Shown here piece after piece: positions 26,533-34,318 of a DNA stretch of 64,000 bases (positions within the stretch are counted from its first letter, which is position 1; each line of letters starts with the position of its first letter). Location of the stretch: positions 124,001 to 188,000 of the forward strand of contig NZ_JAFLHG010000001.1 in the NCBI RefSeq assembly GCF_018717645.1, written 5' to 3'. Origin of the DNA: Microbacterium flavum. GTDB taxonomy: Bacteria; Actinomycetota; Actinomycetes; Actinomycetales; Microbacteriaceae. Under the pieces are notes generated by a model. The model was not told the DNA's origin, searched no databases, and saw only the letters and a list, made by a program, of their open reading frames with translations. The translations under genes were made by a program, and so were the position numbers.

Positions 26533-27408
26533 ATGGCGAAACGTGAGATCGATCGCGCCGCCGCGGCCGTGGCGAACGCCGTCGATGAGGCGACCGACGC
26601 CGCCGCCGCGGCGATCGACCGCGCCGTCGACCAGGCGACCGGCATGCCCCTGGATGACGGCGAGATCGAGAGCTTCACGCACGACGGCGCGAGCATCGTG
26701 GTGGAGCGGCGGGGGGATGCCTCGGCATCCGGCACCGTCGTCCTCGTCCATGGGATCGGGATGGGACGGAAGGTGTTCGGCGACCTCGTGCAGCGCGTCG
26801 AGGAGCGGGGCGTCGTCGTCACCCTCGACCTGCCTGGCTACGGTGACGCACCGGAGCCCGAGCGCACGCCCACGATCGAGCGGATGGCCGACCTCGTGGC
26901 CGCGTACCTGCGCCAGCTCGGGCGCGGACCGGTGATCCTGCTCGGACACTCGATGGGGACCCAGGTCGTCACCGAGGTGGCGGTCCGGCATCCGGACACC
27001 GTGTCGCACCTGGTGCTGGTCGCGCCGACGGTCGACCGGGCCCACCGGCGCGCGCTCACCCAGCTCCGCCGCCTCGGCCGGGACCTCCTCGGCGAGAGCG
27101 GCAAGGTGCTCCTCCTCGGCGCACGCGAATACGTCCGCGCGGGCCCGAACCTGCGCCGCAAGATGCACGCCATGCTCGTGCACCGGCCGGAGGAGGCGTA
27201 CCCGAGGATCGCCGTGCCGACCCTCGTCATCCGCGGCGAACGCGATGTGGTCGTCCCGCAGGAATGGTTCGACGAGGTCGTCGCCGCGATCTCCGGCGCC
27301 GCATCGTTCGTCGTACCCGGGCACCACCACGAGACGCTCATCCGCGACGCCGCACCGGCCGGTCGCGAGATCGCCCGCTGGCTGCGTGCGACCGGCGCCC
27401 GGCGCTGA
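26533..27408 (+). CDS. Alpha/beta hydrolase
   Basis: A 291-residue hydrolase of unknown substrate. The fold is clear: oxyanion strand VVLVHGIGMGRKVFGDL, LDLPGYGDAP, nucleophile elbow LLGHSMGTQVVTE (Ser), acid strand LVIRGERDVVVPQEW (Asp) and a C-terminal GHHHE with the catalytic His. The first ~35 residues are an unusual Ala/Asp-rich amphipathic helix (AAAAVANAVDEATDAAAAA) not part of the fold. TATCGT lies 6 nt before the ATG, so the mRNA is probably leaderless. It is divergent from lacI. Confidence 0.88.
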   Translation: MAKREIDRAAAAVANAVDEATDAAAAAIDRAVDQATGMPLDDGEIESFTHDGASIVVERRGDASASGTVVLVHGIGMGRKVFGDLVQRVEERGVVVTLDLPGYGDAPEPERTPTIERMADLVAAYLRQLGRGPVILLGHSMGTQVVTEVAVRHPDTVSHLVLVAPTVDRAHRRALTQLRRLGRDLLGESGKVLLLGAREYVRAGPNLRRKMHAMLVHRPEEAYPRIAVPTLVIRGERDVVVPQEWFDEVVAAISGAASFVVPGHHHETLIRDAAPAGREIARWLRATGARR

Positions 27409-27475
27409 CGGGTGGGATCGGCCCGCCGGCCGGTACCGGCATGCACGCCGGATCAGCGGACGGGTGTCTGCCGGG

Positions 27476-27703
27476 TCAGTCTGCCGGCGCCGTTCCGCAG
27501 ATCTCCGCCGCCAGTCGCGCGATCTCCGCGTCGTCCAGCGTCATCCCGATGTCCGCCAGGCGGTGGCGCAGGGCCTGTTCGATGACCGCGGGGCTCTCTG
27601 CCGACAGGTCGGCGCGCATCTGCGCGACGAGGCCCTCGCGGCGCTCCGCCTCGGTGGTCTCGTGCTGGTCGAGCACCGGCTCGTCCTGCGTCTCCTCACT
27701 CAT
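27476..27703 (-). CDS. Small acidic hypothetical protein
   Basis: A 75-residue soluble, acidic protein from the ATG at 27703. The N-terminal MSEETQDEPVLDQHETTEAE is disordered-looking, followed by two predicted helices (LVAQMRADLSAESPAVIEQA and TLDDAEIARLAAEICG). I do not recognise a family. Its start lies inside the last codons of the upstream 93-residue gene (8-nt overlap), so the two are co-transcribed and probably coupled. Confidence 0.65.
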   Translation of the reverse strand: MSEETQDEPVLDQHETTEAERREGLVAQMRADLSAESPAVIEQALRHRLADIGMTLDDAEIARLAAEICGTAPAD

Positions 27704-27977
27704 CGCCCGCCGCCCCCTCGTCATCGTCGGTCGCCAGATCGGGATCGATTCCCTGCGTGACCTCGGCGGTCTCGACGTCGTCCACCGCGTCGGCGTCGTA
27801 CCCGGTCGCGGCATCGGACGGCGCATCGGAGGGCTGGCCGGCGGCCGCGGCGTCCGCATCCGAGCGTTCGCGCGTCTCGGCATCCGCGGCGTCGGCGCTC
27901 TCCCAGCCGGCCGCGGGCAGCGCATCGACCACCCCCTCCGGAAGGTCACTCTGCGTGCCCGGTGTTTCCTGTGACAT
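27696..27977 (-). CDS. Small acidic, Ala/Asp-rich hypothetical protein
   Basis: A 93-residue, strongly acidic, low-complexity protein (repeated Ala-Asp runs such as ADAADAETRERSDADAAAAG) ending in TDDDEGAAGDE. It has no membrane segment or known domain and looks intrinsically disordered. It overlaps the following 75-residue gene by 8 nt and both point away from the hydrolase. Coding is supported by the coupling and clean start/stop, but low complexity leaves some doubt. Confidence 0.55.
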   Translation of the reverse strand: MSQETPGTQSDLPEGVVDALPAAGWESADAADAETRERSDADAAAAGQPSDAPSDAATGYDADAVDDVETAEVTQGIDPDLATDDDEGAAGDE

Positions 27978-28078
27978 GTCGGCCCCTCACCTCTCGATAG
28001 CGCCAGTGTCGCCGTCGCCACCAGCGGATCGCAGGGCCTTGACGGAGACGGTCGCGCCGGGTAAGCGCTGAGACCGCC

Positions 28079-28378
28079 TCAGCCGGCGGAGCGCCGGGCG
28101 AGAAGACCCGCATGTCCGGGGTGCGCGTCGAACCAGTCGGCGACGTACCAGCAGACGGGGCTGACCACGCGATCACCGCGGCTCTCGAGGTCCTCGACAG
28201 CGCGCGACACGATCTCGCCGGCGTACCCGTGCCCTCGGAAGGAGGGGATCGTGTACGCCCGGGTGAGTGAGACGGTGCGCCCGTCGTCGCGGTAGTCCAG
28301 CACGCTCACGAGGTCCCCCGCATGGTGGAGCGTGTACCGCGAGGCGTCCTTCTCATCGGTGAAATCGAACCCGGTCAT
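28079..28378 (-). CDS. Small GNAT-type N-acetyltransferase (YjdJ-like)
   Basis: A 99-residue single-domain acetyltransferase-like protein. The core SLTRAYTIPSFRGHGYAGEI holds the acetyl-CoA loop (R-G-H-G-Y-A), followed by VSPVCWYVADWFDAHPGHAG, the usual ending of the short GCN5-related family (DUF7671/YjdJ-like). Start: the ATG at 28378 has TAGCGT exactly 7 nt upstream on the minus strand, the leaderless arrangement seen elsewhere here; an in-frame GTG three codons earlier overlaps that box and is unlikely. Confidence 0.83.
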   Translation of the reverse strand: MTGFDFTDEKDASRYTLHHAGDLVSVLDYRDDGRTVSLTRAYTIPSFRGHGYAGEIVSRAVEDLESRGDRVVSPVCWYVADWFDAHPGHAGLLARRSAG

Positions 28379-28468
28379 GACCTCCACGCTACGCCGCGCC
28401 GACGACCCCGGCGCGGGTTGTGCACTCTGTCACATTTCGATCGGGGAGCACCCTCGAAGGTGTGCGGT

Positions 28469-28498
28469 TTGACACAGTCGGGCACGGTTCGTCATAAT
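28469..28498 (+). promoter_or_regulatory. Strong sigma-70-like promoter of the leader peptide/regulator unit
   Basis: A perfect -35 box TTGACA (28469-28474) and a -10 box CATAAT (28493-28498) are 18 bp apart. Transcription would start 7-8 nt after the -10 box, at or within a base or two of the ATG at 28506. This is the best consensus promoter I see in the window, and it points to a leaderless short frame. Confidence 0.72.
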
Positions 28499-28505
28499 CA
28501 GGCAC

Positions 28506-28604
28506 ATGACTGACAACGCACGCTTTCTGTCCGCCCGGGAGGCGAACGGATCTGCCGGCATCATGATGCCGCGCGTTGCCATGTGTTGCCGAATGTGTAT
28601 CTGA
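28506..28604 (+). CDS. Probable Met/Cys-rich leader peptide (attenuator uORF)
   Basis: A 32-codon frame beginning at the predicted transcription start. The peptide is MTDNARFLSAREANG followed by SAGIMMPRVAMCCRMCI and stop: seven of its last thirteen residues are Met or Cys, including a Cys-Cys pair. Leaderless poly-cysteine short ORFs are known in mycobacteria as cysteine-responsive attenuators of downstream genes, and this one has the same logic (a run of sulfur amino acids just before the stop). The next gene is a winged-helix regulator 218 nt downstream. Function is inferred; the sequence shows only the frame, the promoter and the composition. Confidence 0.6.
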   Translation: MTDNARFLSAREANGSAGIMMPRVAMCCRMCI

Positions 28605-28822
28605 CGGTCATCCCCGCCGGGTCCGCCCTCCGCCTCTGACGTTCCTCTCGGAACAGGAGCAGCGACCCCCGAGTCACCGCACACCTCCGCCCACGACGCG
28701 GATGACGGATGCCTCGACACCGGCCCGCCCGCACGACGCGGACCGCCCTCGCAACACACGCTCGAACCCGACCTTCCGCGCACGGTGCGCCGTACGGGTT
28801 CCGCCCCGAAGGACCTCTCCTC

Positions 28823-29602
28823 ATGTCGACCACCGCCCTCCTCGCCCCGCCCGCTCCGCGTCTCGCCCCGCCCGCGACCCCCGCCGCTGCGCCGCGTCAT
28901 CTGCACGCGATCGATCCGGCATCCACCGCTCCGGCCGCCCCGGCATCCGCCCCGGCGCCCGCGTCGCCGGCCGCCACGGGCGCCGCGACCCTGCCGGCGG
29001 GCACCGCCCCGCGCGGCTTCGCCCTCTACGTGGGCCTCGACGAGCTCAAGGCCGCCGCCGACGGCGTCTCGCTGCAGACGATCGTGACCGCTCTCCGCCA
29101 GACCCTCGCCGACCTCGCGCCGCACGCCGAGAGCTATGCGACGGTGGCGCTGGCCCCGGCGTCCGCCGGCGGACGCGACGTCGACGTCGTGCGGCTCGCG
29201 CTCCACGAGCCGAGCGCCGTCGCGCGCACGAAGGCCGATGAGCCCGACCCCGATCACGTCCCCGGCGGCGTCACGATCGACATCTCGCGCCGTCGGGTGC
29301 ACATCGACGGCGAGGGCGCTGCGCTCACCTTCAAGGAGTTCGAGCTGCTGCAGTACCTCGTGCTGCGCGAGGGTCGCACGATCGAGCGCACCGAGCTCGT
29401 CGGATCGCTGTGGAGCCACGCGGATGAGGACGAGGTGCCCGGCGAGCGCACGATCGACGTCCACGTGCGGCGCCTGCGCGCGAAGCTCGGCCGCTATGAG
29501 GACATCGTGCGCACCGTGCGCGGCATCGGCTACCGGTTCGATCGTCACGCCGACGTCGTCATCCGGTTCGGCCACGGAACGCCCTCGCCCGACCGCTTCT
29601 GA
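28823..29602 (+). CDS. Winged-helix (OmpR/PhoB-type) DNA-binding regulator without receiver domain
   Basis: A 259-residue protein. Residues 1-65 are a Pro/Ala-rich disordered tail; 66-135 form an uncharacterised domain (RGFALYVGLDELKAAADGVS...); about 155-250 form an OmpR/PhoB-type winged helix: GVTIDISRRRVHIDGEGAAL, LTFKEFELLQYLVLREGRTI, RTIDVHVRRLRAKLG and TVRGIGYRF. There is no phospho-accepting receiver, so it is not a classical response regulator. ATG chosen at 28823 with GAAGGA 9 nt upstream. The long leader with the Met/Cys-rich uORF suggests control by sulfur amino-acid supply. Confidence 0.85.
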   Translation: MSTTALLAPPAPRLAPPATPAAAPRHLHAIDPASTAPAAPASAPAPASPAATGAATLPAGTAPRGFALYVGLDELKAAADGVSLQTIVTALRQTLADLAPHAESYATVALAPASAGGRDVDVVRLALHEPSAVARTKADEPDPDHVPGGVTIDISRRRVHIDGEGAALTFKEFELLQYLVLREGRTIERTELVGSLWSHADEDEVPGERTIDVHVRRLRAKLGRYEDIVRTVRGIGYRFDRHADVVIRFGHGTPSPDRF

Positions 29603-29621
29603 CGGGTCGCCGCCGGTTCGC

Positions 29622-29701
29622 AGGTGCCGAAATGCGGGTGCCGCGCCCCGCCACCCGCACGATGGCGCCTCCGGATACGGGCCATGCGCACATCGGCGCC
29701 T
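29622..29701. repeat. Cluster of three ~18-bp palindromic units after the regulator gene
   Basis: AGGTGCCGAAATGCGGGT (29622-29639) pairs imperfectly with ACCCGCACGATGGCGCCT (29653-29670) across a 13-nt loop, and a third unit in the same orientation as the second, ATGCGCACATCGGCGCCT, follows at 29684-29701. The inverted pair is a likely terminator of the regulator gene. The same unit type forms the hairpin at 49817-49869, so this looks like a REP-like family. Confidence 0.6.
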
Positions 29702-29741
29702 CGGAACGTCCGGTGTCGACGGCGTGACGTAGGGTGACGGC

Positions 29742-30770
29742 ATGACGAGCGGCGCGGTGACCCGACCGCGGGTGGGCGCGCCGTCGGGCGGGATGACACC
29801 CGGCGGGATGCCGCGAGGTGCGGCGTCGGCGCGCGCGACGCGCGACCCGCGCCCTGCGGCCGGGCGCCCGATCGAGGCGGAGTACCGCCCGCGCACGCCG
29901 ATCGACGCACACCGGGCGATCGCGCTGCAGCAGCGCGGGGCCCACGATCCGGCGCAGACCACCGCCGCCGGGGTCATCTGGCGGGCGAGCCGGACGCCGC
30001 AGGGCATCGCGACGATCGCGGTCCGCGTCGAGCGGACGCGCGTGCGGGCCGCCGCATGGGGTCCCGGCGCCGAGTGGATGCTGGACCAGCTCCCCCGCCT
30101 GTGCGGCGCCGACGACGACCCCGCGGGCTTCGACCCCGGCCGCCATGCGCTCGTCGCCGACGTGCACCGTCGACACGCTGATCTGCGGCTCGGGCGCACC
30201 GACCTCGTCTTCGATGCGCTCGCCAGCGCCGTCTTCGAGCAGAAGGTGACGGCTCTGCAGGCCTTCGGCGCGTGGCGGATGATCCTCACCTGGTGCGGCG
30301 AGCGCGCACCGGGGCCGACCCCCCGGCCACTGTTCGCGCCGCCCGCGGACTGGCACCTCGTGCCGAGCTGGACGTGGCATCGTGCCGGGCTCGAGCCGCC
30401 GCAGTCCCGCACCATCGTCGCGGCCGCGCGGCGCCGGGGCGGGGTCGAGAGCGCCGCGGCATCCGCCGACACCGGCGAGGCGCGCGATGCCGTGTTCACA
30501 AGCCTGCCGGGAGTCGGGGTGTGGACGAGCGCGGAGGCCCGCATCCGCGCGTTCGGCGACCCCGATGCGGTGAGCGTCGGGGACTACCACCTCGCGCACC
30601 AGGTCGGCTACGCGCTCACCGGGCATCGCGTGGACGACGACGGCATGGTCGAGCTCCTCGAACCGTGGCGGGGGCACCGCCAGCGCGTCATCCGCCTCCT
30701 CGCGCTCAGCGGCGTCTTCGAGCCGCGCCGCGGCCCCCGACTCGCCCCCGAGGATCACCGCCGCAGGTGA
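29742..30770 (+). CDS. DNA-3-methyladenine glycosylase II-like (AlkA family) protein
   Basis: A 342-residue base-excision repair glycosylase of the HhH-GPD superfamily. It removes alkylated purines from DNA. The middle contains the helical core (LVFDALASAVFEQKVTALQA), then the helix-hairpin-helix SLPGVGVWTSAEARIRAFGD and the catalytic segment DPDAVSVGDYHLAHQVGYAL, where the Asp of VGDYH is the expected catalytic residue. The first ~45 residues are Pro/Arg/Gly-rich and not conserved. TAGGGT lies 6 nt before the ATG, so a leaderless transcript is likely. Confidence 0.85.
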   Translation: MTSGAVTRPRVGAPSGGMTPGGMPRGAASARATRDPRPAAGRPIEAEYRPRTPIDAHRAIALQQRGAHDPAQTTAAGVIWRASRTPQGIATIAVRVERTRVRAAAWGPGAEWMLDQLPRLCGADDDPAGFDPGRHALVADVHRRHADLRLGRTDLVFDALASAVFEQKVTALQAFGAWRMILTWCGERAPGPTPRPLFAPPADWHLVPSWTWHRAGLEPPQSRTIVAAARRRGGVESAAASADTGEARDAVFTSLPGVGVWTSAEARIRAFGDPDAVSVGDYHLAHQVGYALTGHRVDDDGMVELLEPWRGHRQRVIRLLALSGVFEPRRGPRLAPEDHRRR

Positions 30771-30802
30771 CGCAGCTCGCCGCACGACCGTACAGTGGAG
30801 TC

Positions 30803-31036
30803 GTGAGCTCCCCCGAACCGAGACCCTCCGGCTGGCCGCGCGGCCGCTGGGGATGGCTGGCCGGCACCGTGCTGCTGCTGGTGGTCGGCATCGTCGTGGG
30901 GCTCATCCTCGGCAGCGTCTGGATCGGGCTCACGCTCGCGGTGATCGTGTCGATCGGGTGGCTCATCGCCTACGAGTCCTGGCGCGGTCGCACGCCGGAC
31001 ATGGACGACCCCTGGGACGACGGCGCTCAGCTCTGA
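30803..31036 (+). CDS. Small membrane protein, two TM segments
   Basis: A 77-residue protein starting at GTG 30803, 7 nt after TACAGT (30790-30795), so probably leaderless. After a short polar N-terminus come two hydrophobic stretches (LAGTVLLLVVGIVVGLILG and WIGLTLAVIVSIGWLIAY) and an acidic tail (DMDDPWDDGAQL). No family recognised; function unknown. It lies between the glycosylase and the iron-uptake operon and is not obviously coupled to either. Confidence 0.7.
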   Translation: MSSPEPRPSGWPRGRWGWLAGTVLLLVVGIVVGLILGSVWIGLTLAVIVSIGWLIAYESWRGRTPDMDDPWDDGAQL

Positions 31037-31130
31037 GGCGCGGCCGCGTCCTCCGACGCGAGCGATACGGGTGACCTCGGATGACGGGGCCTGGTTTGCC
31101 TCGGCATCGCGATGTCCGACATAGTGGAAC

Positions 31131-31149
31131 TTAGGTATGCCTAACCTTC
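31131..31149. promoter_or_regulatory. DtxR/IdeR-type iron box
   Basis: TTAGGTATGCCTAACCTTC matches the 19-bp consensus TTAGGTTAGSCTAACCTAA at nearly all positions and forms a palindrome around TTAGG...CCTAA. It lies 44 bp before the start of the siderophore-binding protein gene, over its predicted promoter. A DtxR/IdeR-family repressor with Fe2+ would bind here, shutting the uptake operon when iron is plentiful. No such regulator is encoded in the window. Confidence 0.8.
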
Positions 31150-31192
31150 CTTCGTGACATCCGTCGCACCCAGCCCCTACCAAGGAGTTCCC

Positions 31193-32182
31193 ATGACCAT
31201 GCGCCGACTCAGCGTCGCTGCACCCCTGGCTCTGGCTTCCCTGCTCGCCCTCTCCGCCTGCGCCAGCACGCCCGGAGCAGCCGAGACGACCGCGCCCGCC
31301 GCCTCCGCGCACTTCCCCGTGACCGTGACCGACCTCGGCGGCAACCAGGTCACGATCGAGAGCGCGGACAGCGTCGCGATCACCGACAACCGTCTCTTCC
31401 AGCTCGCGGCCGACTGGGATGTCCCCGTCACCGTCGCCCCGCGCGACCTGATGAGCCCCGCCAACCCGATGAAGGACGACGAGAAGATCCTCAACATCGG
31501 CACCCACGGCGAGCCGGACTACGAACAGATCGTCGCGGCCGACCCCGACCTCGTCATCACGGGGTACCGCTTCGGCGGCGAGGAGACCGCCAAGGGCGTG
31601 CGCGACGCCGCTCCGGATGCCGCGATCGTCGACACGAACACGCCGGCCGGCATGTCTGCCGACGAGTACCTCGTGAAGAGCGTCACGCTCATGGGCGAGA
31701 TCTTCGGCAAGGAGAAGGAGGCAGCCGACCTGGTCGACGAGTTCCACGACGCCGTCGCGACCGCCAAGGATGCCTATGACCCGTCCACGACCGTGATGGG
31801 GCTCATCACCTCCGGCGGCGAGATCAACTACTCCAACCCCACCGACGGTCGCGGCGCGCGCATCTTCTTCAGCCTCCTCGGCATGACGCCCGCCCTGGAA
31901 TCGGCCGGCTCGGAAACCGACAAGGGCGACAGCGTCTCCCTCGAGGCCCTGTCGGCGGCGAACGCCGACGCCTTCCTGGTCCTCGATCGCGACGCGGCCG
32001 TGGGTTCGGGCCAGGTCACGCCCGCGCTCGATCTGATCAACGGATCCGCCGCCCTCGCGAACGTGCCGGCCGTGAAGAACAAGGCCATCTACGTCTTCCC
32101 GTCGGACTACTACCTGACCGAGGACGTGTACGCCTACATCTCCGTGCTGAACGGCCTGACCAAGGTCTTCACCCAGAGCTGA
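31193..32182 (+). CDS. Iron-siderophore ABC transporter substrate-binding lipoprotein
   Basis: A 329-residue lipoprotein with signal peptide MTMRRLSVAAPLALASLLAL and lipobox LSAC, then a FecB/BtuF-like type III binding fold (VTVTDLGGNQVTIESADSVA; EPDYEQIVAADPDLVITGYR). The ATG at 31193 has AAGGAG 5 nt upstream; an earlier ATG in frame is unlikely. It captures a ferric siderophore outside the membrane and hands it to the two permeases. A GC-rich hairpin after the stop codon separates it from the permease genes. Confidence 0.93.
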   Translation: MTMRRLSVAAPLALASLLALSACASTPGAAETTAPAASAHFPVTVTDLGGNQVTIESADSVAITDNRLFQLAADWDVPVTVAPRDLMSPANPMKDDEKILNIGTHGEPDYEQIVAADPDLVITGYRFGGEETAKGVRDAAPDAAIVDTNTPAGMSADEYLVKSVTLMGEIFGKEKEAADLVDEFHDAVATAKDAYDPSTTVMGLITSGGEINYSNPTDGRGARIFFSLLGMTPALESAGSETDKGDSVSLEALSAANADAFLVLDRDAAVGSGQVTPALDLINGSAALANVPAVKNKAIYVFPSDYYLTEDVYAYISVLNGLTKVFTQS

Positions 32183-32191
32183 TGCGCTGAT

Positions 32192-32235
32192 CCCGCGCCG
32201 CCGCGCCGCTCCGTCCGGAGCCGGGGCGGCGCGGG
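32192..32235 (+). promoter_or_regulatory. Intercistronic hairpin between binding protein and permease genes
   Basis: CCCGCGCCGCC (32192-32202) pairs perfectly with GGCGGCGCGGG (32225-32235), and the loop contains a second small palindrome (GCTCCG..CGGAGC). No T-run follows. Such hairpins between the first and second genes of ABC operons often stabilise or terminate part of the mRNA and so raise binding-protein output over permease output; this is inferred from position. Confidence 0.6.
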
Positions 32236-32256
32236 CCGCCGACCTGGAACTCCCCC

Positions 32257-33276
32257 GTGTCCCTGATCTCCCTCCCCCGCCGCGTCACCACCGTGGACGC
32301 CGTGTCGGGCGCGCGCCGCGCCCGGTCGGCGCGCACGCCCTGGTGGGTGCTCGCACTCGGCATCCTGGCGACCGTGGGCCTCCTCGCCGTCTCGGTGTTC
32401 GTCGGCGTCGCCGACATCACCGGCGACGGGGGCGACTTCCTCTGGATCACCCGCGTCCCCCGCACGGCGTCGCTCATGCTCGCCGGCGCCAGCATGGCGA
32501 TGGCCGGACTCGTGATGCAGCTCATGACGCAGAACCGATTCGTCGAGCCGACGACCGTCGGCACGACCGAGTGGGCGGGCCTCGGCCTGCTCCTCACCTC
32601 CATCCTGGCGCCCTCCGCGGGCATCGTGACCAAGATGCTTGTCGCCGTGGTGTGCGCCTTTCTCGGCACCCTCGTCTTCTTCGCGTTCCTGCGCCGCGTG
32701 ACGCTGAAGTCCTCCCTGATCGTGCCGATCGTGGGCATCATGTTCGGCGCGGTCGTGAGCGCGATCACGACCTTCCTCGCGATCCAGACGGGCCTGCTCC
32801 AGGTGCTCGGCGGCTGGTTCCTCGGGCGCTTCACCGGCGTCGAGGTCGGCCGCTACGAGCTGCTCTGGATCGTCTTCGCGGTCGCCGTCGTCGTCGTGAT
32901 CGCCGCCGATCGGTTCACCGTCGCGGGCCTCGGGAAGGACGTCGCGACCGGCGTCGGGCTGAACTACGAACGCGTCGTGCTCCTCGGGGTCGGACTCGTC
33001 GCGATCACCACGGGAGTCGTCACCGTCGTCATCGGGATGCTCCCCTTCCTCGGCCTCATCGTCCCGAATCTCGTCTCGATGGTCCGCGGTGACGATCTGC
33101 GCTCCAACCTGCCGTGGGTGTTCCTCGCCGGCATCTGGGTCGTCACGGTGTGCGACATCATCGGACGGGTCGTCATCATGCCCTTCGAGGTGCCCGTCTC
33201 CCTCGTCCTCGGGGTCGTCGGCGCCACCGTGTTCATCGCGATGCTGCTGCGCACGAGGAGGACCGGTGCTCGCTGA
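32257..33276 (+). CDS. Iron-siderophore ABC transporter permease (FecCD family), first
   Basis: A 339-residue permease starting at GTG 32257. It has about nine to ten hydrophobic helices and FecCD landmarks: TRVPRTASLMLAGASMAMAG (membrane entry of the RxPR motif), GLVMQLMTQNRFVEPTTVG, and IGMLPFLGLIVPNLVSMVRG. It overlaps the next permease gene by 11 nt. Together they form the inner-membrane channel for ferric siderophore. Confidence 0.93.
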   Translation: MSLISLPRRVTTVDAVSGARRARSARTPWWVLALGILATVGLLAVSVFVGVADITGDGGDFLWITRVPRTASLMLAGASMAMAGLVMQLMTQNRFVEPTTVGTTEWAGLGLLLTSILAPSAGIVTKMLVAVVCAFLGTLVFFAFLRRVTLKSSLIVPIVGIMFGAVVSAITTFLAIQTGLLQVLGGWFLGRFTGVEVGRYELLWIVFAVAVVVVIAADRFTVAGLGKDVATGVGLNYERVVLLGVGLVAITTGVVTVVIGMLPFLGLIVPNLVSMVRGDDLRSNLPWVFLAGIWVVTVCDIIGRVVIMPFEVPVSLVLGVVGATVFIAMLLRTRRTGAR

Positions 33277-34318
33277 TCCGCACCTCGCCGCGTCGCGCGG
33301 GCCGTCGGCGGGCGGCGTCCCCGCGGCCGCGACCCGCCCTGCGCCGCCGCGCCGGATGCGCGCCCGGATCCTCCTGCCCGCCCTCCTCGCCCTGGCGGTC
33401 GTGCTCACCGTCCTCCTCCTGGCCTGGGACAACCCGTTCGAGCCGTTCACCGATCGCTGGTGGCGCATCTCGGCGATGCGCACCTCGACGATCGTCGTGA
33501 TCGCCCTCGTCACGTACTGTCAGTCCCTCGCGACGGTGTCGTTCCAGACCGTCACGAACAACCGGGTCCTGACCCCGTCGATCATGGGATTCGAGTCCCT
33601 CTACGTCCTCATCCAGACGAGCGTCGTGTTCTTCTTCGGCACGACCTCCGTCGCGGGGCTGGACCCGACCGTGCGCTTCGTCCTGCAGAGCGCCGCGATG
33701 GTCGTCTTCGCGGTCCTGCTCTACTCCTGGCTCCTCTCCGGGCGCTTCGGGAACCTGCATGTCATGCTCCTCGTCGGCATCGTGCTCGGGGCGGGGATGG
33801 GATCCCTCTCGACCTTCCTGCAGCAGCTGCTCGACCCGAACGAGTTCGACCTCCTCCGCGCACGCCTGTTCGGCAGCATCGGCAATGCGAACACCGACTT
33901 CCTCTGGATCGTCGTGCCCGTCTGCCTCGTCGTCGGCGGCGTGGTCCGGCTCAGCGCCCGGCGCCTGGACGTCCTCTCGCTCGGGAGCGACATCAGCACG
34001 AACCTCGGCATCCGCCACCGCCGTCAGGTGATGGTGATGCTCACCCTCGTGGCCGTGCTCATGGCGATGAGCACCTCGCTCGTCGGACCGATGACCTTCC
34101 TCGGATTCCTCTCCGCCACTCTCGCGTACTCGATCGCCGACACCTACGAGCACCGCCGGATCCTCCCGGTCGCCTGGCTCGTCGGATACCTCACGCTCGC
34201 CGGCGCCTACTTCCTCCTCCGCCACGTCCTCTCGCTCGTCGACAGCGTCTCGATCGTCGTCGAGCTGGTCGGCGGGCTCGTCTTCCTCTTCGTCGTCTTC
34301 CGGAAGGGACGCCTGTGA
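33266..34318 (+). CDS. Iron-siderophore ABC transporter permease (FecCD family), second
   Basis: A 350-residue permease. I chose GTG 33266 (ribosome site GAGGAGG 4 nt upstream), within the last codons of the first permease gene. A Pro/Ala/Arg-rich cytoplasmic tail of ~45 residues precedes the first helix (ILLPALLALAVVLTVLLLAW). Typical segments: RTSTIVVIALVTYCQSLATV, NNRVLTPSIMGFESLYVLI and GPMTFLGFLSATLAYSIADT. It ends with a 4-nt overlap (GTGA) with the ATPase gene. Confidence 0.93.
   Translation: MLADPHLAASRGPSAGGVPAAATRPAPPRRMRARILLPALLALAVVLTVLLLAWDNPFEPFTDRWWRISAMRTSTIVVIALVTYCQSLATVSFQTVTNNRVLTPSIMGFESLYVLIQTSVVFFFGTTSVAGLDPTVRFVLQSAAMVVFAVLLYSWLLSGRFGNLHVMLLVGIVLGAGMGSLSTFLQQLLDPNEFDLLRARLFGSIGNANTDFLWIVVPVCLVVGGVVRLSARRLDVLSLGSDISTNLGIRHRRQVMVMLTLVAVLMAMSTSLVGPMTFLGFLSATLAYSIADTYEHRRILPVAWLVGYLTLAGAYFLLRHVLSLVDSVSIVVELVGGLVFLFVVFRKGRL

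Noticed and set aside
29603-29741. Insertion sequence ends suggested by inverted repeats
   Set aside because: No transposase frame and no target duplication are present; the units resemble the coaBC terminator, so a REP-like/terminator reading is simpler.
28430-30544. A 704-codon minus-strand frame over the leader, regulator and glycosylase region
   Set aside because: The translation is low-complexity Arg/Ala/Gly/Ser without motifs and is antisense to two genes with clear domains.
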